DNA from: Alterisphingorhabdus sp051668705
GTDB taxonomy: Bacteria; Pseudomonadota; Alphaproteobacteria; Sphingomonadales; Sphingomonadaceae
Assembly (NCBI RefSeq): GCF_051668705.1
Contig: NZ_CP196351.1
Span: forward strand, 1,116,001-1,180,000
Direction: 5' to 3'
DNA: 64,000 nt
In this document: piece after piece, positions 25,473 through 33,257 of the stretch
Position numbering within the stretch: position 1 is the first letter of the stretch
Layout of the letters: each line of letters opens with the position of its first letter
Notes under the pieces: model-generated
The model's database searches: none
What the model was told of the DNA's origin: nothing
What the model saw: only the letters and a program-made list of their open reading frames with translations
Position numbers and translations under genes: made by a program

Positions 25473-25498
25473 TTTTGTCTTTTGATGGTTGGAAAAGG

Positions 25499-25978
25499 CT
25501 ATCCGCTAGCGGCGTAACGCTGAGCAGTTTCACGTATCAAGGCAATCATGTTGGGAATGCCTTGGGTGCGGTTTGAGGAGAGCTGGCTTTTGAGATCAAA
25601 AGGCGCAAGCGCATCTTCTATATCGCAATCAATAATCTCTTGAGCTGATTTGTGCTGCACCGTTAGCAGTACCAAAGCGATAATGCCTTTGGTGATGGCG
25701 GCATTGCTATCAGCGAAGAAATGCAAGCCAGTGCCATCTGTTTTGGATGGATATACCCACACAGAAGCTGAACATCCACGAACCAATGTTGCATCGGTCT
25801 TTAGAGCATCTGGCATGGGTTCAAGTTTACGGCCCAATTCAATCAAAAGGCGATAGCGCTCATCGCCATCAAGGAATTCATATTCCTCATATATGTCATC
25901 AATAGCGGGAAGATCGTTATGGGCGGGTATATCTGTCATTCCGGCGATATAGGGTGGCGGGGGCGGACCCGCAAACAT
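25499..25978 (-). CDS. sufE: Cysteine desulfurase sulfur acceptor SufE
   Basis: SufE takes sulfur from the desulfurase SufS for Fe-S cluster assembly. The key Cys is in LVRGCSASVWVY. The core EEYEFLDGDERYRLLIELGR and the tail IPNMIALIRETAQRY fit the family. The start is uncertain: AGGA precedes the ATG at 25978 by six bases, which I use; an ATG at 25984 is too close to it, and a later ATG at 25939 (MTDIPAH) better matches typical SufE lengths. No other suf gene is nearby. Confidence 0.9.
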   Translation of the reverse strand: MFAGPPPPPYIAGMTDIPAHNDLPAIDDIYEEYEFLDGDERYRLLIELGRKLEPMPDALKTDATLVRGCSASVWVYPSKTDGTGLHFFADSNAAITKGIIALVLLTVQHKSAQEIIDCDIEDALAPFDLKSQLSSNRTQGIPNMIALIRETAQRYAASG

Positions 25979-26066
25979 TATCATTCCTGCTCATTGAGTG
26001 AGCTGTCCTCTTGGCCAAGTATCCGCGTCTAGTCTGTATAATAAACAGGCGTGGCAGACGCTGTGT

Positions 26067-26318
26067 TTAGAGATCAACGCCTGCGGCAATAGCTTCCAGC
26101 TTACGCAGTCTTTCTTTCAAATCCGCCAATTCTATGCGGGCATTGGCATTATGTGCTGACCCTTGGCCGCCAGCATTGGCTGTGCTTTGCACATAGCTCA
26201 ATTCGCTCTGCTTGTAGTTGATCCAGTCGCGCCATAGCCTTATTATGGTTGCGGATATGATTGCCACAGCCAACAGACTTGCGGCAGCGATGGTCAAGAT
26301 AATCATAGGTTCCTGCAT
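26067..26318 (-). CDS. Psp-associated small TM/coiled-coil protein (truncated tail)
   Basis: An 83-residue protein with an N-terminal membrane helix (about 5-26), a polar middle, and a C-terminal coiled coil ELADLKERLRKLEAIAAGVDL. It lacks the LExI-TD/EIExLR tail of its neighbours but keeps the xRLxxLExI heptad frame. It is the last gene of the psp-linked minus-strand run. No known function; it is probably a divergent or shortened member of the same family. Confidence 0.65.
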   Translation of the reverse strand: MQEPMIILTIAAASLLAVAIISATIIRLWRDWINYKQSELSYVQSTANAGGQGSAHNANARIELADLKERLRKLEAIAAGVDL

Positions 26319-26354
26319 TTTGAAAATCCTTTGTCGATTGTGGCAGCTTGGTCC

Positions 26355-26627
26355 TTAGCGGCTGCGCAAATCTTCAATTTCCCTTGCCAATTCACGTGAG
26401 CCGCGATCATCGGTTATAACGCGCTCCAAAACCGCGATACGCTCGTTCAACTTCTTCACTTCGCTTTGCAACGCTTTGGTTTCAAATGTTGATTCCGGAT
26501 TGGTTGACGCGACAGCATTGCCGTCTTTGTCTTCCAAAATTCCGTGTTGGGCGCGATAGCGAGAGCGCAAAACACTGGCGATTGAGACGATAAGAACAAT
26601 ACCGATTACCATTTCAAACGGGTTCAT
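26355..26627 (-). CDS. Psp-associated small TM/coiled-coil protein
   Basis: A 90-residue protein: membrane helix about 5-22 (EMVIGIVLIVSIASVL), basic linker RSRYRAQHG, then a coiled coil with VKKLNERIAVLERVITDD and a final ELAREIEDLRSR. The LERxITD and EIExLR blocks recur in the adjacent genes and in PspC. PspB has a similar TM-coil plan and the VERII block, so it may act as a partner of PspC or PspA. Assignment is by resemblance only. Confidence 0.72.
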   Translation of the reverse strand: MNPFEMVIGIVLIVSIASVLRSRYRAQHGILEDKDGNAVASTNPESTFETKALQSEVKKLNERIAVLERVITDDRGSRELAREIEDLRSR

Positions 26628-26667
26628 AATTCTGGTCTTCCCTCTTATTTGTTATGCAATATTCATT

Positions 26668-26931
26668 TTAGTTTAGCGGCTTGTCACGCAGATCTTCTAT
26701 CTGTTGCGACACCTCAAAACCTTTATCTGTAATGATGCGTTCAAGCACTCGCATTCTTTGCTCCAGCCTTTCGGTCTGCGCTGCATAGCGAGCCGCTTTT
26801 TCAGCGGTTTCGCTGTTGAGCGCTTCAATCTGCTTTTCTTTAATTTGCAGCCATTTGTTCACTGTCGCTGCTACGATGGCAACAATCGGAATGGATACGC
26901 CCAAAATCGGTATCAGCAGTGCAAAATTCAT
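26668..26931 (-). CDS. Psp-associated small TM/coiled-coil protein
   Basis: An 87-residue protein with an N-terminal hydrophobic helix (about 2-24), then KWLQIKEKQIEAL and a coiled coil RMRVLERIITDKG, ending QQIEDLRDKPLN. It shares the LERI-ITD and QIExLR blocks with its neighbours. It is the third from last in the psp-linked run, preceded by a 40-base gap. Probably an inner-membrane protein with a cytoplasmic coil. Confidence 0.72.
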   Translation of the reverse strand: MNFALLIPILGVSIPIVAIVAATVNKWLQIKEKQIEALNSETAEKAARYAAQTERLEQRMRVLERIITDKGFEVSQQIEDLRDKPLN

Positions 26932-26949
26932 AATGGTTCCCCCTCTATA

Positions 26950-27288
26950 TTATTTCACTTCTTTAGTGCGCTTGTCTCTCAATGCCTCTATTTCATGGGT
27001 CAATTGATGGCTGCTATCGGTGACGATACGTTCGACGTTGACCAGCCTGTCTTTGACGGCGCCCAATTCAGCTTGAAGCTGTGCGTTTTCCTGTGTCAGC
27101 AAAGAGATGCGCTGTGCGGCCTCTTTATCTGTTTTAGGATAGACGGCCTGGCCCCATGCACCATCCAAAGGATAGCCATTTTTGATCCGTAGCCATGTGG
27201 TCGCGACCCAACCCGCAACGCCAATACTGACGATAAGCGCAATAAAAGGAAAAATGGTTCGAATAACTTCTATTTTGCTGGCGTCCAT
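26950..27288 (-). CDS. Psp-associated small TM/coiled-coil protein
   Basis: A 112-residue protein. The N-terminal helix (about 10-31) is followed by WLRIKNGYPLDGAWG, nearly the same layout as the WIRAKHGYSLEDEWG segment of the neighbour at 27578-27877. The coiled coil carries RLVNVERIVTDSS and ends HEIEALRDK. These shared segments indicate duplication followed by divergence within the locus. Predicted inner-membrane protein; function unknown. Confidence 0.74.
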   Translation of the reverse strand: MDASKIEVIRTIFPFIALIVSIGVAGWVATTWLRIKNGYPLDGAWGQAVYPKTDKEAAQRISLLTQENAQLQAELGAVKDRLVNVERIVTDSSHQLTHEIEALRDKRTKEVK

Positions 27289-27290
27289 CT

Positions 27291-27566
27291 TCAGGTCCTC
27301 AATTTTTCAATTTGATCAGACAGCTTAGCGCTGCTGCTTTGTTTGTCTGTTGCGATTCGCTCCAGATTGGCGATGCGGTCGTGCATGATAGAAACATGAT
27401 CTGTCAGCAGGCGGTTCTCATCTGTTAAAGCGGCAATTTTACGACCGGCTATATTCTCTGTTTCGGCGATCTTTTCTTTATAAGCGATCCACCGATCAAA
27501 AATGCCCCATGCCGCGCAACCCAAGGCAATTGCTGCTATGCCGATACCTATGAACATCGTTTCCAT
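27291..27566 (-). CDS. Psp-associated small TM/coiled-coil protein
   Basis: A 91-residue protein with a membrane helix (about 5-24, IGIGIAAIALGCAAWG), a short linker IAYKEKI and a coiled coil HDRIANLERIATDKQSSS, ending SDQIEKLRT. It is two bases upstream of the next gene in the operon order, so the pair is tightly linked. The LERIATD block is identical in the neighbour at 27578. Confidence 0.74.
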   Translation of the reverse strand: METMFIGIGIAAIALGCAAWGIFDRWIAYKEKIAETENIAGRKIAALTDENRLLTDHVSIMHDRIANLERIATDKQSSSAKLSDQIEKLRT

Positions 27567-27577
27567 CCTAACAAACC

Positions 27578-27877
27578 TTACCTCAGCTTTTCGATCTCAT
27601 CAGAAAGTCGCGCACTGCTGCTCTCTCTATCGGTCGCAATACGCTCCAGCACTGCAAGCCGTTCTTCGAGACGTCCTATTTTGCCATTGAGCTGCTCATT
27701 CTCATTGGTCAGCAATTCAACTTTTCGCGTTGCGTCCAAGCCATTCTTTTCGGTCTTGCCGCCCCATTCATCTTCCAAGGAATAGCCATGTTTGGCGCGG
27801 ATCCAGTTGTTGACCAACCAACCGACTGTGCTGACAGCGATAATGGCGATGACAAAAAACGGGCTTCCCCAACTCAT
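27578..27877 (-). CDS. Psp-associated small TM/coiled-coil protein
   Basis: A 99-residue protein with an N-terminal helix (about 5-24, FFVIAIIAVSTVGWLV), the linker WIRAKHGYSLEDEWGG, and a coiled coil RLEERLAVLERIATDR, ending LSDEIEKLR. The final block closely matches the PspC tail (LSDEIERLR), which ties this family to PspC. It lies directly downstream of pspC with a 28-base gap. Confidence 0.75.
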   Translation of the reverse strand: MSWGSPFFVIAIIAVSTVGWLVNNWIRAKHGYSLEDEWGGKTEKNGLDATRKVELLTNENEQLNGKIGRLEERLAVLERIATDRESSSARLSDEIEKLR

Positions 27878-27905
27878 AATATGTCCTTTTCAAATAACGA
27901 ATATA

Positions 27906-28280
27906 TCAGCGTAGCCGTTCAATCTCATCTGAGAGCTGGCGATTGTTGCTGGTGTAATACAGTTCCACATCGGCTAACCGACGATCAATTTCGCGAAAGC
28001 GGGATTTGACATCACGTGCTGTACGGCGCGGTGATTGGCGTACACCTTGCCAGAATTTTTGTTCTTCGCGGTCAATGTAAAGATTAGACGGCTTTTTTGG
28101 CGAGAAAATGGTCAGGCCAACATAGGCCAAAAAGGTGATGCCTTGCGACATGAAGAATGACAGAAACATGCCCAGTCTGACCCAAGTAACGTCAATACCG
28201 GTATAATCCGCTATACCTGAGCATACGCCTGACAATTTTCCATTTTGCTTATCACGGTAAAATTTGGTGCGGCGGGTCAT
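27906..28280 (-). CDS. pspC: Phage shock protein C, PspC-domain membrane protein
   Basis: PspC is an inner-membrane partner of PspB that senses envelope stress and engages PspA. The N-terminal PspC domain is clear (KLSGVCSGIADYTGIDVTWVRL, split here as GKLSGVCSGIADYTG then DVTWVRLGMF), followed by a hydrophobic segment SQGITFLAYVGLTIF. The C-terminus RLADVELYYTS...LSDEIERLR is a coiled coil with the same tail as the downstream small proteins. It overlaps the end of pspB by 4 bases, so the two are coupled. Confidence 0.92.
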   Translation of the reverse strand: MTRRTKFYRDKQNGKLSGVCSGIADYTGIDVTWVRLGMFLSFFMSQGITFLAYVGLTIFSPKKPSNLYIDREEQKFWQGVRQSPRRTARDVKSRFREIDRRLADVELYYTSNNRQLSDEIERLR

Positions 28281-28579
28281 TTTTTGCTCCTTTCAGCAAG
28301 AAAGCGGTCAATTTGTTCAAGGGCGGGGTCCATGGTGTCCTCCGGACTGGTCAGTCGCGCCGGACGCCAATCAGGATCATCAGCTTTTATAATCCGCTCA
28401 ACATTGTCCATGCGGTCATCCAGCCTTTTGGCCATGAGATATAGCTCTTCAAGCAAGCCTTCATCTTCATTGGTCAAAGTTGCCGATGTTTTCCATTTCG
28501 TAACATAGTGGAAGATGATCCACGGCAGCCCAATGAACAGCATCCCTACGATGACGATGGGCACAAGAATGTCTTCCAC
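28277..28579 (-). CDS. pspB: Phage shock protein B
   Basis: PspB is a small inner-membrane protein that works with PspC. The 100-residue protein has a membrane helix (about 5-26, LVPIVIVGMLFIGLPWII), then a cytoplasmic coil with RLDDRMDNVERIIKADDPDWR, the classic PspB feature. The C-terminal 25 residues (PEDTMDPALEQIDRFLAERS) are longer than in enteric PspB. It starts three bases after pspA ends. Confidence 0.92.
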   Translation of the reverse strand: MEDILVPIVIVGMLFIGLPWIIFHYVTKWKTSATLTNEDEGLLEELYLMAKRLDDRMDNVERIIKADDPDWRPARLTSPEDTMDPALEQIDRFLAERSKK

Positions 28580-28582
28580 GAA

Positions 28583-29254
28583 TTACTCCCCTTTTTTCAG
28601 TGCTTTTTTCATTTCTTCCAGCTCTTCATCGACTTTATCGTTCGATTCGAGCGCGGTAATCTGGTCTTCAAGGCTAGGCGGCCCTGAATGCCCAATGGCA
28701 AGCGCATCGGCCTGGCCTTCTGCAAGGTCTGCGCGGCGTTCCAGCAGGTCGAAGCGTGAAAATGCCTCTTTGACCTTATCGCCTTGATACATGGTTTTCA
28801 GCTTGATGCGGTTTTCAGCGCTTTCAAGCCGTGACATGATGGTGTTTTGACGGCTGCGGGCTTCGCGCAATTTGTTCTGCAAATTGGCAATATCCTGCTC
28901 TGATGCACGCAGTGCGTCATCAAGCACAGCAATCTCATGGTTAAGTTGATCAGCCATATCCCGAGCTTTCTTCTTTTCTACTAATGCTGCACGGGCCAGA
29001 TCTTCGCGATCTTTTGACAGAGCAAGTTGGGCTTTATCGCCCCAATCGACCTGCAAAACTTCCAATTTATCAATATGGCGGCGCATTTCTTTCTGGTCGG
29101 CAATGGTACGCGCTGCAGACGCCCGGACTTCCACCAATGTTTCCTCCATTTCGAGGATGATCATGCGGATCATTTTGGCCGGGTCTTCGGCCTTATCCAG
29201 CATGTCTGTAACATTGGCGGCGATAATATCGCGGGTTCTTGAAAAAATTCCCAT
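28583..29254 (-). CDS. pspA: Phage shock protein A (ESCRT-III-like membrane remodeller)
   Basis: PspA oligomerises on the inner membrane to protect the proton gradient, and also holds back its activator PspF. The 223-residue protein is almost entirely coiled coil with the typical opening MGIFSRTRDIIAANVTDMLD, then PAKMIRMIILEMEETLVEV. The central KKARDMADQLNHEIAVLD and the end QITALESNDKVDEELEEMK fit PspA/IM30. A good ribosome site, AGGAGT, precedes the ATG. It is the second gene of the sigma-54-driven operon. Confidence 0.95.
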   Translation of the reverse strand: MGIFSRTRDIIAANVTDMLDKAEDPAKMIRMIILEMEETLVEVRASAARTIADQKEMRRHIDKLEVLQVDWGDKAQLALSKDREDLARAALVEKKKARDMADQLNHEIAVLDDALRASEQDIANLQNKLREARSRQNTIMSRLESAENRIKLKTMYQGDKVKEAFSRFDLLERRADLAEGQADALAIGHSGPPSLEDQITALESNDKVDEELEEMKKALKKGE

Positions 29255-29279
29255 TAAGATACTCCTGAAAAATTCATGT

Positions 29280-29320
29280 GGCGGCCGGAATGGGGCAAGG
29301 GGTTAAACATTCCGACCGCC
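29280..29320 (-). other. Stem-loop between the first psp-operon gene and pspA
   Basis: Thirteen-base arms (29280-29292 and 29308-29320, core GGCGG-CGGAATG) with one mismatch lie in the 76-base gap upstream of pspA. The structure could partly terminate or stabilise the transcript and so set different levels of the first small gene and pspA. No strong T-run follows. Confidence 0.45.
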
Positions 29321-29330
29321 GCTCTTTCTG

Positions 29331-29555
29331 TCAATCAATATAACGGACAGAAAAAACTTGTGCTACGCTGGCTGCGGTTTCAGCATGTTCGGCATTGGCG
29401 TTGCTGCTTCCCGAGGTGAAGGAGCCTATGATGGGGCCCATACCGCTAATGTAGAGGGTGGCAAGCAACATGGCCGGTGCAACTATCCAACCCAAAATGG
29501 TTGTGCCATTTGCATTGTCTTTTGCATCAGAATTGCTGTCTTCAAACTGTGCCAT
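29331..29555 (-). CDS. Small membrane protein, first gene of the psp operon
   Basis: A 74-residue protein: a polar N-terminus (MAQFEDSNSDAKDNANG), one hydrophobic segment (about 18-42, TTILGWIVAPAMLLATLYIS), and a short tail ending VRYID. The ATG at 29555 is chosen because GGAGGA sits five bases before it; longer frames would begin at or upstream of the predicted sigma-54 transcription start. It lies directly behind the sigma-54 promoter, so it should be the first product made under envelope stress. No family is recognised. Confidence 0.75.
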   Translation of the reverse strand: MAQFEDSNSDAKDNANGTTILGWIVAPAMLLATLYISGMGPIIGSFTSGSSNANAEHAETAASVAQVFSVRYID

Positions 29556-29593
29556 ATTGTCCTCCTGCATTATTCCTAACTCGGAATACACTA

Positions 29594-29609
29594 AGCATGA
29601 GGTGTGCCA
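29594..29609 (-). promoter_or_regulatory. Sigma-54 promoter of the psp operon
   Basis: Read on the minus strand it is TGGCACACCTCATGCT, matching TGGCACGN4TTGCW with GG and GC in exact -24/-12 register and two differences. Transcription would start near 29583, about 28 bases before the chosen ATG. The divergent gene is pspF, whose product activates sigma-54 RNA polymerase, so promoter, activator and target fit together. Confidence 0.85.
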
Positions 29610-29754
29610 GAAATTGTAAAATACTGAAAAATAATAATAAATTCTATATCCGGTATATTCGATATTGACTTTATTACTACATGTTGGTAATTTCCACTAC
29701 AAGTTAGCGGTGTGTGCGAACTGCAATATACCATTGTAAAAAGGATGGCATCTT

Positions 29755-30843
29755 TTGGAGCGTACCAATCAATTTATTGGAGAGTCAGGAGCTTTTTTGG
29801 ATGCCGTTGAACGTGCCAGTCGTGCCGCCCATCTTGATCGTCCTGTTTTGGTTATTGGTGAGCGCGGTACAGGCAAAGAGCTAATCGCTGAACGCTTGCA
29901 CCGTTTGAGCCAGCGTTGGGATGGTCCGCTTGTTACCATGAACTGCGCAGCTTTGCCGGAGACTCTCATAGAGGCAGAACTTTTTGGCCATGAGGCAGGA
30001 GCATTTACCGGCGCAACAAAGGCACGGCAGGGGCGGTTTGAAGAGGCCGATGGCGGCACATTGTTTCTGGATGAGCTTGGCACTTTGTCCATGGCGGCGC
30101 AGGAGCGTTTACTGCGGGCTGTTGAATATGGTGAGGTCACACGCATTGGGGCGTCGCGTCCAGTGCGCGTTGATGTCCGGATTGTTGGTGCAACCAACGA
30201 ATATCTGCCTGCCATGGTTGAGAGGAATGACTTTCGTGCTGATCTGCTCGACCGCCTGTGTTTTGAAGTCGTAACCTTGCCACCCCTGCGCGCGCGTGAT
30301 GGAGATGTCCCAGTATTGGCAGAGTATTTCGGACGGCGTATGGCAACCGAATTGGAATGGGATAGCTGGCCCGGCTTTGGTGACCTGGCAGTTGCCGCCA
30401 TGCAGCGATATAGCTGGCCTGGTAATGTGCGAGAATTGCGCAATGTGGTTGAGCGGGCGATTTATAGATGGGATGATTCTACGCGGCCAGTAGACCATAT
30501 CGTCTTTGATCCTTTTGAATCACCGTGGAAGTTTAGTGGGGAGTCCACATCCTCTGCTAAAGAGAAGTCCGTCCCAAAAGAAGCAATTGCGTCAGAGGTT
30601 TTGTCGCCAGAAACCAAAGGAGATGCAGCGCAAATGCTCAAATCTTCGACTGAAGATATGGCGCTCTCTATAAATTATGAGGCCGTTAGCTGTTTGAAAT
30701 CAGCAGTGGAAAGCCATGAGCGCAAAATATTGGAACATATGCTGGCGCGACATCGTTATAATCAGAGGCAAACGGCCAAAGCATTGAACCTTAGCTATGA
30801 TCAGTTGCGCCATGCGCTGAAGAAGCATGATCTGCTAGGTTAG
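29755..30843 (+). CDS. pspF: PspF, sigma-54 transcriptional activator
   Basis: PspF turns on the psp operon and is inhibited by PspA. The 362-residue protein has no receiver domain, as expected. The AAA+ core starts near residue 1 with Walker A GERGTGKE, the GAFTGA loop at residues 82-87 that contacts sigma-54, Walker B TLFLDELG, and the sensor region. A ~95-residue C-terminal part ends in a Fis-type helix-turn-helix (RQTAKALNLSYDQLRHALKKH) for enhancer binding. The start is a TTG codon with AAGGA upstream. It diverges from the sigma-54 promoter. Confidence 0.93.
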   Translation: MERTNQFIGESGAFLDAVERASRAAHLDRPVLVIGERGTGKELIAERLHRLSQRWDGPLVTMNCAALPETLIEAELFGHEAGAFTGATKARQGRFEEADGGTLFLDELGTLSMAAQERLLRAVEYGEVTRIGASRPVRVDVRIVGATNEYLPAMVERNDFRADLLDRLCFEVVTLPPLRARDGDVPVLAEYFGRRMATELEWDSWPGFGDLAVAAMQRYSWPGNVRELRNVVERAIYRWDDSTRPVDHIVFDPFESPWKFSGESTSSAKEKSVPKEAIASEVLSPETKGDAAQMLKSSTEDMALSINYEAVSCLKSAVESHERKILEHMLARHRYNQRQTAKALNLSYDQLRHALKKHDLLG

Positions 30844-31044
30844 TCATTTTGTGATATAGGCGCAGCAATTAAAGGTGAGTGCAAAGCATGTATAGAATAT
30901 GATTGCATAAACAGGCTTCCTGGATTATATAATGCCCATCCCGAAATGGTTAGTGAGCGGAGCCGGCTTTTGCCGGGCCGATCAGCTTTGCCATTTCTAG
31001 ACCAAATATGCTGAGTGCGATATGCGCCAGCTACAGGAGAAGCA

Positions 31045-31620
31045 GTGAGCAATATCGCCGACCTAGAAGCATTAATCGCGCCAGAGGCTGAGGCTTTGGG
31101 CTTTGCGCTTGTGCGTGTGAAGTTCATAGGTTCTGGTGAGGATTATAGCTTGCAGGTTATGGCTGAGCGTCCGGACACGCGCCAGCTCAATATCTCTGAC
31201 TGCGCGGCATTGTCGCGGCGCATTTCAGAAAAGTTTGATGCGCTGGAAGAGGCGGGTAACGACCCTGTTGATGAGCCTTATCGACTGGAAGTAAGCTCGC
31301 CAGGCATTGACCGTCCTTTGACGCGGCTTGCTGACTTTGCTGATTGGTCCGGCTATGAGGCGCGTTTGAAACTTGCTGAACCACAAGATGGTCGCAAGAT
31401 CTTGGTTGGCATTTTGGGCGGGGTCGAAGGTGAGGGGCCTGACGCTCTGATTCTGGTCGAAGATAAGAAAATTGGGTCGCAGAAAACGGCCTTTAACAAT
31501 ATACTCACCGCAAAACTGGTCTTGACCGATGCGTTGATTGCCGCCACTGCTCCACTCGTCGTTGATGATGGCGAACATGAGCTTGAAATTGACGATACAC
31601 CTGAAGAAGAAAGTGACTGA
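31045..31620 (+). CDS. rimP: Ribosome maturation factor RimP
   Basis: RimP helps assemble the 30S subunit. The 191-residue protein has LEALIAPEAEALGFALV at the start, the RPDTRQLNISDCAALSRRIS block and the YRLEVSSPGIDRPLT signature. I use the GTG at 31045 because AGGAGA is six bases upstream; an ATG at 31015 would add ten residues without a ribosome site. It heads the rimP-nusA-rnpM-infB operon. A hairpin (CCGGC-TTTT-GCCGG at 30963-30976) lies in the leader. Confidence 0.93.
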   Translation: MSNIADLEALIAPEAEALGFALVRVKFIGSGEDYSLQVMAERPDTRQLNISDCAALSRRISEKFDALEEAGNDPVDEPYRLEVSSPGIDRPLTRLADFADWSGYEARLKLAEPQDGRKILVGILGGVEGEGPDALILVEDKKIGSQKTAFNNILTAKLVLTDALIAATAPLVVDDGEHELEIDDTPEEESD

Positions 31621-31625
31621 CAATT

Positions 31626-33257
31626 ATGGCCGATGCCATTTCTGCCAATAAAGCCGAATTGCTGGCGATTGCAAACTCCGTTTCTACGGAGAAAATGATT
31701 GATAAATCAGTGGTTATTGAAGCCATTGAAGAAGCGATTCAGCGTGCTGCCCGCGCCCGTTATGGCGCCGAGAACGACATTCGGGCAAAGCTCGATGGCG
31801 AAACAGGCGATTTGCGTCTGTGGCGTGTTGTTGAAGTGGTCGAGGAAGTTGACGACTATTTCAAGCAGGTGGACCTGAAGGGCGCGCAAAAATTGCAAGC
31901 CGATGCGTCCGTTGGCGATTTCATCATTGATCCGCTGCCCGGCGTCGATTTGGGCCGTATTGATGCGCAGGCCGCAAAACAGGTTATCTTCCAAAAGGTC
32001 CGCGACGCAGAACGCGAGCGGCAATATGATGAATTTAAAGACCGTGCAGGTGAGATTATCACTGGCGTGGTTAAATCGGTTGAGTTTGGCCATGTCGTGG
32101 TCAATCTGGGCCGTGCAGATGGTGTTATCCGCCGCGACCAGCAAATTCCGCGTGAAGTTGCGCGTGTTGGCGATCGTGTCCGTGCATTGATAATGAAGGT
32201 TGTTCGCGAAAATCGCGGTCATCAGATTTACCTGTCACGTGCGCACCCTGATTTCATGCGCAAATTGTTCATGCAGGAAGTGCCGGAAATTTACGATGGT
32301 ATTATCGAGATTAAAGCGGCGGCTCGTGATCCGGGAAGTCGTGCGAAAATCGGTGTTATCAGCCATGATGGATCGATTGATCCGGTCGGCGCTTGCGTTG
32401 GTATGAAGGGTAGCCGTGTTCAGGCCGTTGTTCAGGAGATGCAGGGCGAGAAGATTGATATTATCCCTTGGTCTGAAGATACTGCGACCTTTATCGTCAA
32501 TGCTTTGCAGCCTGCGACTGTAAGCCGCGTTGTGCTTGATGAAGAAGAAGGCCGCATTGAAGTGGTCGTTCCTGATGACCAGCTTTCGCTGGCCATTGGC
32601 CGCCGCGGACAAAATGTGCGTCTGGCGTCTCAACTGACTGACTCTGCCATTGATATTATGACCGAGGCAGATGCGAGCGAGAAACGTCAGCGTGAATTTA
32701 GCGAACGTTCAGCAATGTTTGAATCAGAACTGGATGTCGATGAAACATTGTCACAGCTTCTGGTGGCGGAAGGCTTTAGCGAGCTTGAAGAAGTTGCTTA
32801 TGTCGCTGCGGACGAAATTTCCAGCATTGAAGGCTTTGATGAAGAGCTGGCTGAAGAGTTGCAAAACCGCGCAAAAGAAGCGCTGGACCGCAAAGAATCT
32901 GCTGCGCGTGAAGCTCGTCAGGCTCTGGGTGTGGAAGATGCGATCGCTGAGATGCCGCACCTGACCGAGCAAATGTTGCTGACTCTGGGTGAAGCGCAGA
33001 TCAAAACGCTTGATGACCTTGCAGATCTGGCGACAGATGAGCTGATTGCCAAAAAACGCAGTGATCCACGTCGCCGTGACAAGCGTGCCGAGGATAAAGG
33101 CGGTATATTGGCCGAATATGGGCTGAGCGAAGAGCAGGGCAATGAGATTATCATGGCTGCTCGTGCGCATTGGTTTGAAGACGAAGATGACGCTGCTCCG
33201 GAAGCTGCGGCTGATCCGTCCGATGGGGAGGTCGCAGATGCGGAAAGCCCCCAATGA
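31626..33257 (+). CDS. nusA: Transcription termination/antitermination protein NusA
   Basis: NusA binds RNA polymerase and nascent RNA. The order is N-terminal RNAP-binding domain (about 1-130), S1 domain (about 133-205, ITGVVKSVEFGHVVVNLGRA), KH1/KH2 (GACVGMKGSRVQAVVQEM, AIGRRGQNVRLASQL) and C-terminal acidic/HhH repeats (about 360-500). The tail is Glu/Asp-rich. At 543 residues it is typical of alphaproteobacteria. It starts six bases after rimP and overlaps the next gene by 20 bases. Confidence 0.96.
   Translation: MADAISANKAELLAIANSVSTEKMIDKSVVIEAIEEAIQRAARARYGAENDIRAKLDGETGDLRLWRVVEVVEEVDDYFKQVDLKGAQKLQADASVGDFIIDPLPGVDLGRIDAQAAKQVIFQKVRDAERERQYDEFKDRAGEIITGVVKSVEFGHVVVNLGRADGVIRRDQQIPREVARVGDRVRALIMKVVRENRGHQIYLSRAHPDFMRKLFMQEVPEIYDGIIEIKAAARDPGSRAKIGVISHDGSIDPVGACVGMKGSRVQAVVQEMQGEKIDIIPWSEDTATFIVNALQPATVSRVVLDEEEGRIEVVVPDDQLSLAIGRRGQNVRLASQLTDSAIDIMTEADASEKRQREFSERSAMFESELDVDETLSQLLVAEGFSELEEVAYVAADEISSIEGFDEELAEELQNRAKEALDRKESAAREARQALGVEDAIAEMPHLTEQMLLTLGEAQIKTLDDLADLATDELIAKKRSDPRRRDKRAEDKGGILAEYGLSEEQGNEIIMAARAHWFEDEDDAAPEAAADPSDGEVADAESPQ

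Noticed and set aside
29556..29591. Longer start for the first psp-operon gene (adding 12 residues)
   Set aside because: The ATG at 29591 is upstream of the predicted sigma-54 start site, while GGAGGA precedes the ATG at 29555.
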